The translations under genes were made by a program, and so were the position numbers. Below the pieces are notes generated by a model. That model was given only the letters and a program-made list of their open reading frames with translations. It was not told the DNA's origin and did no database searches. A stretch of DNA of 64,000 nucleotides, from NCBI RefSeq assembly GCF_014652715.1, contig NZ_BMZI01000001.1, forward strand, positions 205,842 to 269,841. Reading direction: 5' to 3'. Positions 10,021-19,134 of this stretch are shown here, one piece after another. The stretch comes from Salinicola rhizosphaerae (lineage in GTDB: Bacteria > Pseudomonadota > Gammaproteobacteria > Pseudomonadales > Halomonadaceae). How positions within the stretch are numbered: the first letter of the stretch is position 1; every line of letters starts with the position of its first letter.

Positions 10021-10968
10021 ATGGCCGAAGGCCAGGAAGTCCAGTTTATTGAAGTGAGCGAATCGCAGCAGGGGCAGCGGATCGACAATTTTCTGCGTAC
10101 CCGATTGAAAGGAGCTCCAAAATCGCTGATCTACCGCATCGTTCGTAAAGGCGAAGTTCGCGTCAACAAGAAGCGAATCAAGGCCGACTATCGCGTCCAG
10201 TGCGGTGACATCGTCCGCGTGCCGCCGCTGCGGCTGTCGCCGGAGAGCGCAGTTAAGGAGGCCAGCGAGAGTCTGCGCAATCTGCTCGCAGGCAGTGTAC
10301 TGGTCGAAGGCCCGGATTGGCTGGTGATCAACAAGCCTTGCGGATTGGCGGTGCATGGCGGGAGCGGCGTCAAGATCGGTCTGATCGAGGCGCTGCGGCA
10401 GGTTCGCGAAGACCTCGACTTTCTGGAGCTCGTCCACCGTCTGGACCGAGACACCTCCGGTTGTCTGCTGCTGGCGAAAAACCGTGATTCGCTGCTGTCG
10501 TTGAACACGGCGATGCGCGAGCGGCGAATGGAGAAGGGCTACCTGGCGTTGGTGCAGGGGCGCTGGCCGGCCCGCCGCGATTATGTCAGCGCCAGGCTCG
10601 AACGCTTCGATGCCGGGAACGGCGAGCGCCGAGTGCGCGTCGACGACGCAGGTAAGGTGTCGCGCACGCGCTTTGGGGTGCGCGAAACCTTTCCGCGCGT
10701 CACGCTCATCGATGCCGAGCCCGTAACCGGGCGCACGCACCAGATCCGTGTCCATGCGGCGCATGCCGGTCACGCATTGCTAGGTGACGACAAGTACGGG
10801 ACGCTCGAAGGCGTGCGCCTGGCCCGATCGCTCGGACTCGAGCGGCTTTTTCTGCATGCCTTGACGTTGACCTTTCCGGATCCGCGCAGCGGCCGGCCCG
10901 TTCAGGTGCGGGCTCCATTGGGTGAGGAGCTCGAGGCGGTACTGGAGCGTGCGCGCCGTGAAAGCTGA
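10021..10968 (+). CDS. rluC: 23S rRNA pseudouridine(955/2504/2580) synthase RluC
   Basis: RluA-family pseudouridine synthase, 315 residues. An N-terminal S4 RNA-binding domain (about 20-80: RIDNFLRTRLKGAPKSLIYR) precedes the catalytic domain with the HRLDRDTSG motif, whose second Asp is the nucleophile. RTHQIRVH near residue 240 is also a family signature. Divergent pairing with rne is the standard gammaproteobacterial arrangement and separates it from RluA and RluD. The stop overlaps the proposed start of the HAD gene by 11 nt. Confidence 0.95.
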   Translation: MAEGQEVQFIEVSESQQGQRIDNFLRTRLKGAPKSLIYRIVRKGEVRVNKKRIKADYRVQCGDIVRVPPLRLSPESAVKEASESLRNLLAGSVLVEGPDWLVINKPCGLAVHGGSGVKIGLIEALRQVREDLDFLELVHRLDRDTSGCLLLAKNRDSLLSLNTAMRERRMEKGYLALVQGRWPARRDYVSARLERFDAGNGERRVRVDDAGKVSRTRFGVRETFPRVTLIDAEPVTGRTHQIRVHAAHAGHALLGDDKYGTLEGVRLARSLGLERLFLHALTLTFPDPRSGRPVQVRAPLGEELEAVLERARRES

Positions 10969-11800
10969 GTCGTCTGATGGCTCTCGCGCGCTTGCCTCGT
11001 CTGCAGGCGCCGTGCAGAACGAGAACTCGGCTGCCACGGATCGGACCGAGGCGGCACCCGTCGAGTCCCTCTCCGACGAGCGATGTCGCTATCAGCTGGT
11101 GATCTTCGATTGGGACGGGACGCTGATGGATTCGGCGCCGCGGATCGTGGCGGCCATGCAGGCTGCGGCGCGTGATCTAAAATGGCGCGTGCTCGGCGAC
11201 GCGGCCATTCGCGATATCATCGGTCTTGGGCTGCCGGAGGCGCTGGCCGCACTCTATCCCGAGCGCTCGCTCAGCGATCGCCAGTCGTTGCAGTCGCGTT
11301 ACGGTGAGTTGTTCCGTCAGGCAGATTCCCGTCCGACGCCTTTCTTCCTAGGGGTCGAGGCCGGGATCGAGCGTCTTCGACAAACCGGGGGCTGCCGGCT
11401 GGCGGTCGCTACCGGCAAGAGTCGCCGGGGGCTGGATCGCGCCTTCGCGCATGTCGACTGCGGTCGGTGGTTCGACCACAGTCGCACCGCCGACATGACG
11501 CGTTCCAAGCCGCACCCGCAAATGCTCGAAGAGCTGCTGGCCGAGAGTGGCGTGGCAGCGGCTGATGCGGTCATGATCGGCGACACCGAATACGACCTGG
11601 AGATGGCGAGAGTCATCGGCATGGACCGGGTTGCCGTTACCTACGGCGTTCATGCTCGCGAACGCTTGATGGCATCGCAGCCGAGCCTGATCGCCGATAC
11701 GTTTCCCGATGTGGTGGACTGGCTGATGGCAGCCGAGAGAGCGAGGAGCCCGCAATGCGCGATGACCGACACGATCGCTGGACCGAAGGCCCCGAGGTGA
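10958..11800 (+). CDS. HAD-IA family phosphatase (phosphoglycolate phosphatase-like)
   Basis: A HAD hydrolase with motif I FDWDGTLMDS (nucleophile Asp51 and Asp53 from this start), Lys in SKPHP and motif IV GDTEYDLEMA. It lies between rluC and sppA, as in Pseudomonas. The start is uncertain: the chosen GTG overlaps rluC and has GGAG 10 nt upstream, but gives about 45 residues before the conserved domain where relatives have only a few, so a later non-ATG start is possible. The physiological substrate cannot be read from the sequence; Gph-like 2-phosphoglycolate activity is only a family guess. Confidence 0.85.
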   Translation: MKAESSDGSRALASSAGAVQNENSAATDRTEAAPVESLSDERCRYQLVIFDWDGTLMDSAPRIVAAMQAAARDLKWRVLGDAAIRDIIGLGLPEALAALYPERSLSDRQSLQSRYGELFRQADSRPTPFFLGVEAGIERLRQTGGCRLAVATGKSRRGLDRAFAHVDCGRWFDHSRTADMTRSKPHPQMLEELLAESGVAAADAVMIGDTEYDLEMARVIGMDRVAVTYGVHARERLMASQPSLIADTFPDVVDWLMAAERARSPQCAMTDTIAGPKAPR

Positions 11801-12792
11801 GCTCGGGCGAGGCCTCCGAACCAGTGGCAGGCGACCCCGACACGGCCCGCCTCGCCGAGATTCGCATGCTGGATCGCTGGATTGGCGGGGTGCTGCAGGA
11901 GCAGCGGCGCTCACGCCGCTGGAAGATCTTCTTCCGGCTACTGCTGGCGATGATCGTGCTGGCCGGGCTCGCGTTGAGTGCGTTGACGCTCTATTTCACG
12001 CAGGTGCCTGACCTGGCGGACTCCCAGCCGCATCTTGGCGTGGTGGAAGTGAATGGGCCGATCGATGCCAAGAGCCAGGCCAGCGCCGAGCGCATCATCG
12101 ACGGGTTGCAGCAGGCGTGGGAGGACCCGGATGCCGAAGCGGTCGTGCTGCACATCAATAGCCCTGGCGGCAGTCCGGTCCAATCGCAGCGAGTCTACGA
12201 CGAGATTCGCTACCTTGAGTCCCATGGAGACAAGCCGATCCTCGCGGTGATCGAGGATATCGGCGCGAGTGGCGCCTACTACATGGCATCGGCGGCGAAC
12301 CAGATCTACGCCTCTCCGGCCAGCCTGGTCGGGTCGATCGGCGTCATTAGTGCGGGTTTCGGTCTCGAGAAGGCGATCGACAAGGTGGGCGTGGAGCGTC
12401 GCGTATTCACCGCCGGCGACAACAAGGCCTTCATGGATCCGTTTTCCGATATGACGCCTTCGCAGCAGGCGTTCTGGCAGTCGGTGCTGGACACGACGCA
12501 TCGACAGTTCATCGATGCCGTCAAAGCCGGCCGGGGTGATCGCCTGAGCGATGATCCCGCGCTCTTTTCCGGACTGGTCTGGACCGGCGAGCAGGCCAGG
12601 GCGCTGGGGCTCGTCGATGATATCGCCAACCTGGAACAGCTCTCTCGCCAGCGCCTCGGTGAGGTTCGGCTGAAAGACTACACGCCGTCGCTCGATCCCT
12701 GGTCGGCCCTGTCCCAGAAGCTCACCAGCACGGCGGCACACTGGCTAGGTCTGAGCGATCCCGTTTCGCCTCTGCGTTACCAGCTGCCTTGA
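11755..12792 (+). CDS. sppA: S49 family signal peptide peptidase SppA (short form)
   Basis: Inner-membrane serine protease that degrades cleaved signal peptides. It has a single N-terminal membrane segment at about 58-81 and one S49 protease domain, as in the short Pseudomonas and Bacillus forms rather than the 67 kDa E. coli duplicated form. The Ser/Lys dyad is visible: Ser172 in GASGAYYM and Lys224 in GDNKAFMDPF. The oxyanion motif INSPGGS is at 135-140. The ATG lies 46 nt inside the upstream HAD gene. The first 55 residues are charged and unconserved, so a later start is possible. Confidence 0.92.
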   Translation: MRDDRHDRWTEGPEVSSGEASEPVAGDPDTARLAEIRMLDRWIGGVLQEQRRSRRWKIFFRLLLAMIVLAGLALSALTLYFTQVPDLADSQPHLGVVEVNGPIDAKSQASAERIIDGLQQAWEDPDAEAVVLHINSPGGSPVQSQRVYDEIRYLESHGDKPILAVIEDIGASGAYYMASAANQIYASPASLVGSIGVISAGFGLEKAIDKVGVERRVFTAGDNKAFMDPFSDMTPSQQAFWQSVLDTTHRQFIDAVKAGRGDRLSDDPALFSGLVWTGEQARALGLVDDIANLEQLSRQRLGEVRLKDYTPSLDPWSALSQKLTSTAAHWLGLSDPVSPLRYQLP

Positions 12793-12876
12793 GTGATCGC
12801 GTCAGGCGACTTGCCGCGTCCTGAATCACGACAAGTCGCTGTTGCCGGTTGGCGGGGCGGGCGTGGCAGCGGCGGC

Positions 12877-13473
12877 TTACTGGCTGCCGGTCTTGGTCAA
12901 TGGATCGACGCCGGCCTCTCGCAGCAGCTCGCATAGCTTGATCAGCGGCATGCCGATCAGTGTATTGGGGTCGCTGCCCTCGAAGCGCTCGAACAGGGCG
13001 ATCCCGAGCCCTTCCATGCGAAAACTGCCCGAACTGTCGTAGGGCTCGTCGCGAGAGACGTAGCTCTCGATTTCTGAGCTCGACAGGTTTCGAAACAGCA
13101 CGTCATAGGTATCGTGCACGACACGATGGCGCCCGGCTGCCGTGTCGATCAGCGCCAGGCCGGTCATGAAGCGAACCCGCTTGCCCGAAAAGCGCGCCAG
13201 GTTGGCGCAGGCCGTGGCGAAATCTCCCGGCTTGCCCAGAATGTCGTCTTCAAACAGCGCCAGTTGATCCGAACCGATGATCAGGTGCTCCGGATACTCC
13301 TCGGCGACCGCTTGCGCTTTGGAGAGCGCAAGGCGGTGGGCGAGCGTGACGGCGTCCTCGCCTTCGCGCCGTGATTCGTCGATATCTGGCGCCGACCAGG
13401 CGTAGGGAATCTCGAGCCGATCGAGCAGTTGGCGACGGTAGCGGGAACTCGAAGCGAGGACCAGACGTGGCAT
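12877..13473 (-). CDS. yceF: Maf/YceF family nucleotide pyrophosphatase
   Basis: A Maf-like protein of 198 residues that begins with the family signature LASSSRYRRQLLDRL and contains IGSDQLALF, the conserved acidic motif. In E. coli YceF hydrolyses 7-methyl-GTP, whereas the paralogue YhdE acts on dTTP/UTP. Position next to yceD-rpmF identifies this as the YceF type. It is transcribed against sppA and away from yceD; the 187 bp up to yceD form the divergent promoter region. No terminator was found in the 84 bp shared with sppA. Confidence 0.93.
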   Translation of the reverse strand: MPRLVLASSSRYRRQLLDRLEIPYAWSAPDIDESRREGEDAVTLAHRLALSKAQAVAEEYPEHLIIGSDQLALFEDDILGKPGDFATACANLARFSGKRVRFMTGLALIDTAAGRHRVVHDTYDVLFRNLSSSEIESYVSRDEPYDSSGSFRMEGLGIALFERFEGSDPNTLIGMPLIKLCELLREAGVDPLTKTGSQ

Positions 13474-13622
13474 GGATCTTCCTTGAGCAGATGGGGTGAG
13501 TGGTGGGTGCGTGAGCGTGTGACTAGTCGCGAGTTGCGATCACCGGTGCGGTGGGCGCTTGGCATCCTGCAGATCATCGCCGAGCACCATCGTCAGCCAC
13601 AGCATAGCGTCTCTCGACGGCT

Positions 13623-13651
13623 TTGACAGACTCGTGTCGAATCCCTATGAT
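13623..13651 (+). promoter_or_regulatory. Near-consensus sigma70 promoter for yceD-rpmF-plsX-fab
   Basis: TTGACA (13623-13628) and TATGAT (13646-13651) are separated by exactly 17 bp. This is the best sigma70 match noticed in the window. The predicted start of transcription, 13657-13658, is only 3-4 nt before the yceD ATG, so this transcript would have almost no leader. It would drive yceD, rpmF and the phospholipid/fatty-acid genes. Confidence 0.8.
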
Positions 13652-13660
13652 GGCGCGCCT

Positions 13661-14188
13661 ATGTTGACCAGACGACTTCCCGCGACCGTTGAGCCTTACC
13701 GGCTGGCCGCCAATCATGAACGTCTCGAGGGGGTTGTTGACCTCGAGAAATTGGCGCGTCTGCAGGAAGAGATCGGCGCGCAGCGTGGGCAGGTAGAAGT
13801 CATGCTGCAGTTCGATATCGATGCGCAGCGCCGTCATCTGATCGATGGTGAGTTGCGCGCCGATCTCAGCATGCCTTGTCGACGCTGTCTGCAGCCCATG
13901 CCCGTGGCGGTTTCCAGTCAGTTCCGGCTGGCCATCGTCAGCGATGATGCGCGGGCTGCCGACGTGCCGAGCGATTACGAGCCGGTGCTGGTCGACAATG
14001 AACAGTTGAACCTGCTCGGGGCGATCGAGGACGAGTTGATCCTCAGCCTGCCCCAGGTGGTCTATCACGACGAAGCGGATTGTGCCGTTTCCCGTGAGCA
14101 ATTGAGTAGCGGTGATGCCTCCGTTGACACGCAGGCCCGCCCCGACAACCCCTTCGACGTGCTCAAGTCGTTGAAGGGAAAACTCTGA
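13661..14188 (+). CDS. yceD: YceD family protein (DUF177, 23S rRNA accumulation factor)
   Basis: A 175-residue DUF177 protein. Members are linked with 23S rRNA accumulation and are almost always encoded directly before rpmF. The start MLTRRLPATVEPYRLA aligns with E. coli YceD (MQKVKLPLTLDPVRTA), and the CRRC motif near residue 67 matches CQRC there. The C-terminus NPFDVLKSLKGKL is typical. The ATG lies only 10 bp after a strong -10 box, so no ribosome-binding site fits on the predicted mRNA; initiation may be leaderless. Confidence 0.95.
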   Translation: MLTRRLPATVEPYRLAANHERLEGVVDLEKLARLQEEIGAQRGQVEVMLQFDIDAQRRHLIDGELRADLSMPCRRCLQPMPVAVSSQFRLAIVSDDARAADVPSDYEPVLVDNEQLNLLGAIEDELILSLPQVVYHDEADCAVSREQLSSGDASVDTQARPDNPFDVLKSLKGKL

Positions 14189-14233
14189 ATCCGCAAGACG
14201 GAATTCGACAGACACTGACGTTGGAGTCATATC

Positions 14234-14404
14234 ATGGCCGTTCAACAAAACCGTAAGACCCGTTCCAAGCGCGGTATGCGCCGTGCCCACGACGCACTGA
14301 GCTCGCCGGCGCTGTCCCAAGATCAGGAAACCGGCACGACGCATCGTCGTCACCATGTCGCGCCGGACGGCTATTACCGTGGCCGCAAGGTCGTCGACGT
14401 CTGA
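14234..14404 (+). CDS. rpmF: 50S ribosomal protein L32
   Basis: A 56-residue basic protein beginning [20 protein letters not shown] and ending [12 protein letters not shown], an almost complete match to E. coli L32 as known (57 residues). It has no Cys pairs, so it is the zinc-free form. A TTGGAG ribosome site lies 8 nt before the ATG. It sits 45 bp after yceD and 26 bp before plsX, the classic arrangement linking ribosome and membrane lipid synthesis. Confidence 0.97.
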   Translation: MAVQQNRKTRSKRGMRRAHDALSSPALSQDQETGTTHRRHHVAPDGYYRGRKVVDV

Positions 14405-14430
14405 CAAGACCTTCGACGTCAGATCGAGCG

Positions 14431-15549
14431 ATGCGCATCGCCATTGATGCCATGGGCGGGGACTTAGGTCCCCGCGCTACTATCGGGGGGCTGTGTCTGG
14501 CCCTCGCTCGTCATCCTCAGCTACATCTCCTTGTCTTCGGACCGCGCGACGATATTCAGTCCGTCGTGGCAGAACAGGCGTCTGCCCACGGCCTGAAGGA
14601 TGTCTTCGGGCGTCTCGAGTTGATCGATGCGCCGCGATCGGTGCTGCAGAGTGCCTCTCCCATGAAGGTGCTGGACGATCCCGATGGTACCAGCCTGCTG
14701 GCGATGCTCGCTGCCGTTCGTGACGGGCATGCCGAAGCCGGTGTTACCTGCGGCAATACCGGTGCGCTGATGGCGCTTGCGAGACGCGAACTTGGCACGG
14801 TGCCCGGCATTTCGCGACCGGCGATCAGTACGGCGGTGCCCACGCGAGACGGCGGTCGTTGCTATCTGCTCGATCTGGGGGCAAGCGTCGAGGCGCATGC
14901 TCGGCACCTGGTCGATTTCGTCGATATGGGTGCGCTCATGGCGAAAGTGGTCGACGGCGCCGAGCGCCCGCGCGTGGCGCTGCTGAACATGGGTGTGGAA
15001 GCTGGCAAGGGCGTCGTTCGGGTGCGCGAAGCCGACGAATCGCTGCGTTCGCGCGAGTCTCTCGAGTTCGATTATGTCGGCTATCTGGAAGGGGATGCGA
15101 TCTTCTCCGGACGTGCCGATGTCGTGGTCTGCGACGGGTTCGTGGGCAATGCCGTGCTCAAGGCGAGTGAAGGTGTCGCGCAGATGCTGCTCGAGCGGCT
15201 GCAGGAGATGTTCGAGTCCCACTGGTCGACCCGCCTGGTCAGCGCGCTGGCGAGACCGGCGCTGATGCGCTTCAAGGCTCAGCTCGATCCGGTCAGACAC
15301 AACGGCGCGAGCCTGCTCGGGTTGAACCGGATCGTCGTCAAGAGCCATGGCAATGCCAGCGAGCGTGCGTTCGCATTTGCCATCGAGCGCGCCGTTCGAG
15401 AAGTCGAGGTCGGGTTGCCCGACCACCTGCGCGCGGCGTGGCTTCAGAATGCCGTGGAGCCTGCTATCTCGTCGGCCGGATCGAACGGTCGAGTGGATAG
15501 CGGGTCTCGTGATGTGACGGGAACCGACGATTCATCACTTCAAGGGTGA
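14431..15549 (+). CDS. plsX: Phosphate acyltransferase PlsX
   Basis: Converts acyl-ACP to acyl-phosphate for phospholipid synthesis, a peripheral membrane enzyme. The N-terminus [14 protein letters not shown] is diagnostic, as are [14 protein letters not shown] and [17 protein letters not shown]. The 372 residues slightly exceed E. coli PlsX (356) because of a low-complexity C-terminal tail. A GATCGAG stretch precedes the ATG. Its stop is followed 5 bp later by the fabD ATG. Confidence 0.96.
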   Translation: MRIAIDAMGGDLGPRATIGGLCLALARHPQLHLLVFGPRDDIQSVVAEQASAHGLKDVFGRLELIDAPRSVLQSASPMKVLDDPDGTSLLAMLAAVRDGHAEAGVTCGNTGALMALARRELGTVPGISRPAISTAVPTRDGGRCYLLDLGASVEAHARHLVDFVDMGALMAKVVDGAERPRVALLNMGVEAGKGVVRVREADESLRSRESLEFDYVGYLEGDAIFSGRADVVVCDGFVGNAVLKASEGVAQMLLERLQEMFESHWSTRLVSALARPALMRFKAQLDPVRHNGASLLGLNRIVVKSHGNASERAFAFAIERAVREVEVGLPDHLRAAWLQNAVEPAISSAGSNGRVDSGSRDVTGTDDSSLQG

Positions 15550-15554
15550 GCGCG

Positions 15555-16517
15555 ATGACGCAATCACTGGCACTGGTTTTTCCGGGTCAAGGATCACAGC
15601 AGATTGGCATGCTGCGGGAACTGGCCGAACGCTACAGCGTGGTACGGACCACCTTCGATGAAGCGTCCGAGGCGCTGGGCTATGACCTCTGGCACGTCGT
15701 TCAGGAAGGTCCCGAAGAGAAGCTCAATGCAACCGCTTGCACGCAGCCAGCGCTGCTGACTTCCAGCGTCGCGATCTGGCGCGTCTGGCAGGAGCTCGAA
15801 GGCCCTCGCCCAGGCATGATGGCCGGCCATAGTCTTGGCGAGTACAGCGCGCTGGTCTGCGCCGGTGCGATGAGCTTCGCCGAAGGGGTGCGTCTGGTGC
15901 GGCTCCGCGGCGAAGCGATGCAGGCGGCGGTGCCGGCGGGTGTCGGCGCGATGGCCGCGATCCTGGGTCTCGATGATGCGGCTGTGGAGTCCGCCTGCCG
16001 GGATGCTGCCCAGACCGAGGTCGTGGCTGCCGTCAACTACAATTCGCCAGGGCAGGTAGTGATTGCCGGGCATCAGGCTGCGGTCGATCGCGCAATTGCC
16101 CTGTGTCAGGAAGCCGGCGCCAAGCGTGCGCTGCCGCTGCCGGTATCGGTGCCTTCCCACTGCGAACTGATGCAGCCTGCCGCAGTGCGTGTCGAATCGG
16201 CGATGGCCGAGATGGATATCAAGCTGCCGCGCTACGCGGTCTATCAGAACGTCGATGCACAGGTGGCAGAGACGCCGGAGCAGCTGCGTCAGCGTCTGGT
16301 GGAGCAGCTCTATCGCCCGGTGCGCTGGACCGACTGTGTCAACGCCATGTTCGAGGATGGCGCCGGGGTGTTCATCGAGTGCGGTCCCGGCAAGGTGCTG
16401 ACCGGTCTGAGCAAACGCATTCAACGCCAGGCCAAAGGGCTGGCGGTCAACGATCCGGAGACCCTGTCTTCCGCGCTGGAGCTGGCGCGAGATGCGCTGG
16501 ACGTTCTGGAACCTTGA
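15555..16517 (+). CDS. fabD: Malonyl CoA-ACP transacylase FabD
   Basis: Transfers malonyl from CoA to ACP. The N-terminus LALVFPGQGSQ and active-site AGHSLGEYSAL (Ser93) are diagnostic; 320 residues against 309 in E. coli. Two starts compete: a GTG overlapping the plsX stop (15546) and this ATG. I chose the ATG because AAGGGTGAG (15542-15550) is then at usable spacing, whereas it abuts the GTG. The next gene, fabG, follows after 14 bp. Confidence 0.95.
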   Translation: MTQSLALVFPGQGSQQIGMLRELAERYSVVRTTFDEASEALGYDLWHVVQEGPEEKLNATACTQPALLTSSVAIWRVWQELEGPRPGMMAGHSLGEYSALVCAGAMSFAEGVRLVRLRGEAMQAAVPAGVGAMAAILGLDDAAVESACRDAAQTEVVAAVNYNSPGQVVIAGHQAAVDRAIALCQEAGAKRALPLPVSVPSHCELMQPAAVRVESAMAEMDIKLPRYAVYQNVDAQVAETPEQLRQRLVEQLYRPVRWTDCVNAMFEDGAGVFIECGPGKVLTGLSKRIQRQAKGLAVNDPETLSSALELARDALDVLEP

Positions 16518-16531
16518 GAAGGGATGACAAC

Positions 16532-17272
16532 ATGACCGAACGCAGAGTGGCGCTGGTGACCGGCGCCAGCCGTGGCATCGGCCGGGCAGTGGCTCGTGAA
16601 CTGGGCCGTCAGGGGCGCATCGTCGTGGCAACGGCAACCAGCGAAGGCGGTGCGGCCAGTATCCACGAGGATCTCGAGGCGCATGGCATCGAAGGGCTCG
16701 GACTGGCACTGGATGTGACGGATCAGGCGAGTGTAGATGCACTGTTCAAGCGCATCACCGAGACTTTCGAAGCGCCGACGATCCTGGTCAACAATGCCGG
16801 CATCACGCGCGACAATCTGCTCATGCGCATGAAGGAAGATGAGTGGGATGCGGTGCTCGATACCAACCTGAAGTCGGTTTATCGTGTTTCCAAGGCCAGC
16901 CTGAAGGGCATGACTCGGGCGCGTTTCGGCCGTATCGTCAATGTCAGCTCCGTCGTCGCGATGATGGGGAATATGGGGCAGGCCAACTATGCTGCTGCCA
17001 AAGCCGGGATGGAGGGTTTTACCCGCGCCCTGGCAAGAGAGGTGGCATCGCGGGCGATTACCGTGAATGCGGTAGCGCCGGGGTTCATCGATACCGATAT
17101 GACGCAATCTTTACCGGAGGCGCAGCGTGAGGCGCTTCTGGGGCAGATTCCGCTGGCTCGACTCGGTCAGCCGGAAGAAATCGCGGCGGCCATCGGCTTT
17201 CTTACCAGCGATGCAGCCGGTTATATTACCGGCGAAACGCTACAGGTTAATGGCGGCATGAACATGCGGTAA
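16532..17272 (+). CDS. fabG: 3-oxoacyl-ACP reductase FabG
   Basis: NADPH-dependent short-chain dehydrogenase that reduces 3-ketoacyl-ACP. It has the TGASRGIG nucleotide loop at residues 10-17, NNAGIT, the catalytic Ser in NVSSVV, and YAAAKAG with the Tyr/Lys pair; the end GGMNMR is typical of FabG. Length 246 residues (E. coli 244). AGAAGGGATG supplies a ribosome site before the ATG. The open frame continues upstream through fabD in another phase and does not indicate a longer protein. Confidence 0.97.
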   Translation: MTERRVALVTGASRGIGRAVARELGRQGRIVVATATSEGGAASIHEDLEAHGIEGLGLALDVTDQASVDALFKRITETFEAPTILVNNAGITRDNLLMRMKEDEWDAVLDTNLKSVYRVSKASLKGMTRARFGRIVNVSSVVAMMGNMGQANYAAAKAGMEGFTRALAREVASRAITVNAVAPGFIDTDMTQSLPEAQREALLGQIPLARLGQPEEIAAAIGFLTSDAAGYITGETLQVNGGMNMR

Positions 17273-17289
17273 TCCTCCTGCGGCGCGGG

Positions 17290-17316
17290 TTGCGTCGTCT
17301 GGGGGCGGTCTATAAA
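17290..17316 (+). promoter_or_regulatory. Candidate acpP promoter
   Basis: A good -10 TATAAA (17311-17316) has a partial -35 TTGCGT (17290-17295) at a short 15-bp spacing. It would give a leader of about 46 nt with a strong AGGAG. acpP commonly has its own promoter because ACP is needed in large excess, which makes the site plausible. Confidence 0.4.
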
Positions 17317-17368
17317 CTACCCGCAGCTTTTGAGCTGGCGGATTCGTACCACTAGGAGTAACGACATA

Positions 17369-17602
17369 ATGAGCACCATCGAAGAGCGCGTGAAGAAGGT
17401 TGTTGCCGAACGCCTGAACGTCAAGGAAGAAGACATCCAGAACTCCTCCTCCTTCACTGAAGACCTCGGCGCGGATTCGCTGGATACCGTCGAACTGGTG
17501 ATGGCGCTCGAAGAGGAATTCGACACCGAAATTCCCGACGAAGAAGCTGAAAAGATCACGACCGTTCAGGAAGCGATCGACTACATCGTCGCGCATCAGT
17601 AA
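17369..17602 (+). CDS. acpP: Acyl carrier protein
   Basis: Carrier of growing acyl chains on 4'-phosphopantetheine. A 77-residue, strongly acidic protein with the prosthetic-group site [18 protein letters not shown] (Ser37). The ATG has AGGAG 10 nt upstream and gives [16 protein letters not shown], matching the family N-terminus. It lies between fabG and fabF as usual and is followed by a strong terminator. Confidence 0.98.
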   Translation: MSTIEERVKKVVAERLNVKEEDIQNSSSFTEDLGADSLDTVELVMALEEEFDTEIPDEEAEKITTVQEAIDYIVAHQ

Positions 17603-17658
17603 GGTGGCGTCGCCCCGTCTGACGGGGTGTCACGCTGCTGGCTGAAACGCCGATGTTC

Positions 17659-17690
17659 GAAAGCCGCTCTCGATGAGAGCGGCTTTCTGC
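17659..17690 (+). terminator. Rho-independent terminator after acpP
   Basis: A perfect 13-bp GC-rich stem (17659-17671 with 17675-17687) has a GAT loop and is followed by TGCGTTTT. It lies 57 bp after acpP, which suggests a short abundant acpP transcript separated from fabF. Confidence 0.85.
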
Positions 17691-17754
17691 GTTTTGGGGG
17701 CGCGACTGTTGGCATCGAGTCCCGGGGCATGGCCCATCGCCGGCCGAGTTCAGG

Positions 17755-17760
17755 TATAAT
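17755..17760 (+). promoter_or_regulatory. Candidate -10 box for fabF
   Basis: A perfect TATAAT lies 130 bp before fabF, after the acpP terminator, but no recognisable -35 sits at standard distance. Since the upstream transcript should end at the terminator, fabF and pabC need their own promoter, and this is the best candidate in the 287-bp gap. Confidence 0.35.
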
Positions 17761-17889
17761 CCGCGCCAGTCCGGCCGAGCCCGGTGCAGATCGACGCTGG
17801 AACCCGGCAAGCGCATCGCTTGAAGACGCCGCTTGCCGATCAGTGTCGGTGCTGCCGGGTCGGCCATCAGGAAGTTCGGAGGAGATTCG

Positions 17890-19128
17890 ATGCCACGCAG
17901 AAGAGTGGTGGTGACCGGGTTGGGGCTGGTGACCCCTGTCGGCAATACGGTCGAGGAGAGCTGGAAAAGCGTCCTCGCGGGCAAGAGCGGGATCGCGCCG
18001 ATCGAGAGCTTCGACACGACCGGTTTCAATACCCGGTTCGGCGGGGCGGTGAAGGATTTCGATATCGGCGAATATCTCAATCCGAAAGATGCCCGCAAGA
18101 TGGACCTGTTCATTCAATATGGTGTTGCGGCTGCCAGCCAGGCGCTGCGCAACTCCGGGCTTGAATGCACGGAGGAGAATGCACACCGCATTGGCGTGGC
18201 GATCGGCTCGGGCATTGGTGGTCTGCCGATGATCGAGCGTAATCATGACGCACTCAACAAAGGTGGGCCACGGCGAATCTCGCCGTTTTTCGTCCCCGGC
18301 TCCATCATCAACATGATCTCGGGCAGCCTGGCGATCCAGTACGGCTTCAAGGGACCGAACATTGCCATTACCACGGCGTGCACGACCGGGACCCATAACA
18401 TCGGTTACAGCGCGCGAACCATTGCCTATGGCGACGCCGACGTCATGTTCTGCGGCGGCGCCGAGATGGCGACGACGCCGCTGGGCCTGGGAGGATTCTC
18501 CTCCGCGCGCGCTCTCTCGACTCGTAACGACGACCCGCAGGCGGCCAGCCGGCCCTGGGACCGGGATCGGGATGGTTTCGTGCTCTCCGACGGCGCCGGC
18601 GTGATGGTGCTCGAGGAGTACGAGCACGCCAAGCGCCGTGGGGCGACCATCTACGCCGAGCTGACCGGCTTCGGCATGAGTGATGACGCCTTCCACATGA
18701 CGTCTCCGCCGGAAGACGGCAGCGGTGCGGCTGCCTCGATGGCCAATGCAATTCGCGATGCTGGTATCGATCCGGCTTCCATCGATTACATCAATGCTCA
18801 CGGGACGTCCACGGCGGCTGGCGATGTCGCCGAGAGTCGCGCGGTAGAGAAGGTGATGGGCGACGGCGCGAAGCAGGTTGCGGTCAGCTCGACCAAGTCG
18901 ATGATCGGGCATTTGCTGGGCGCCGCCGGGGCGGTTGAGGCGATCTTCTGCGTGCTGGCGATTCGCGATCAGGTCGCGCCGCCAACGATCAATCTCGACA
19001 ATCCCGGCGACGGCTGCACGCTGGATTATGTGCCGAACACCGCGCGTGAGATGCCGATCCGCACCACGCTCTCCAACTCGTTCGGTTTCGGCGGTACCAA
19101 CGGTTCGCTGATCTTCGCCAAGGTGTAG
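17890..19128 (+). CDS. fabF: 3-oxoacyl-ACP synthase II FabF
   Basis: Elongating condensing enzyme, 412 residues (E. coli 413). The N-terminus [19 protein letters not shown], nucleophile Cys164 in [12 protein letters not shown], and the two His of NAHGTS and [12 protein letters not shown] give the Cys-His-His triad. The ATG is preceded by CGGAGGAGATTCG, an excellent ribosome site that rules out the in-frame start at 17833. The active-site surround TTGTHN differs slightly from the more usual ATSVHN. pabC follows after 6 bp. Confidence 0.97.
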   Translation: MPRRRVVVTGLGLVTPVGNTVEESWKSVLAGKSGIAPIESFDTTGFNTRFGGAVKDFDIGEYLNPKDARKMDLFIQYGVAAASQALRNSGLECTEENAHRIGVAIGSGIGGLPMIERNHDALNKGGPRRISPFFVPGSIINMISGSLAIQYGFKGPNIAITTACTTGTHNIGYSARTIAYGDADVMFCGGAEMATTPLGLGGFSSARALSTRNDDPQAASRPWDRDRDGFVLSDGAGVMVLEEYEHAKRRGATIYAELTGFGMSDDAFHMTSPPEDGSGAAASMANAIRDAGIDPASIDYINAHGTSTAAGDVAESRAVEKVMGDGAKQVAVSSTKSMIGHLLGAAGAVEAIFCVLAIRDQVAPPTINLDNPGDGCTLDYVPNTAREMPIRTTLSNSFGFGGTNGSLIFAKV

Positions 19129-19134
19129 TCAGCA

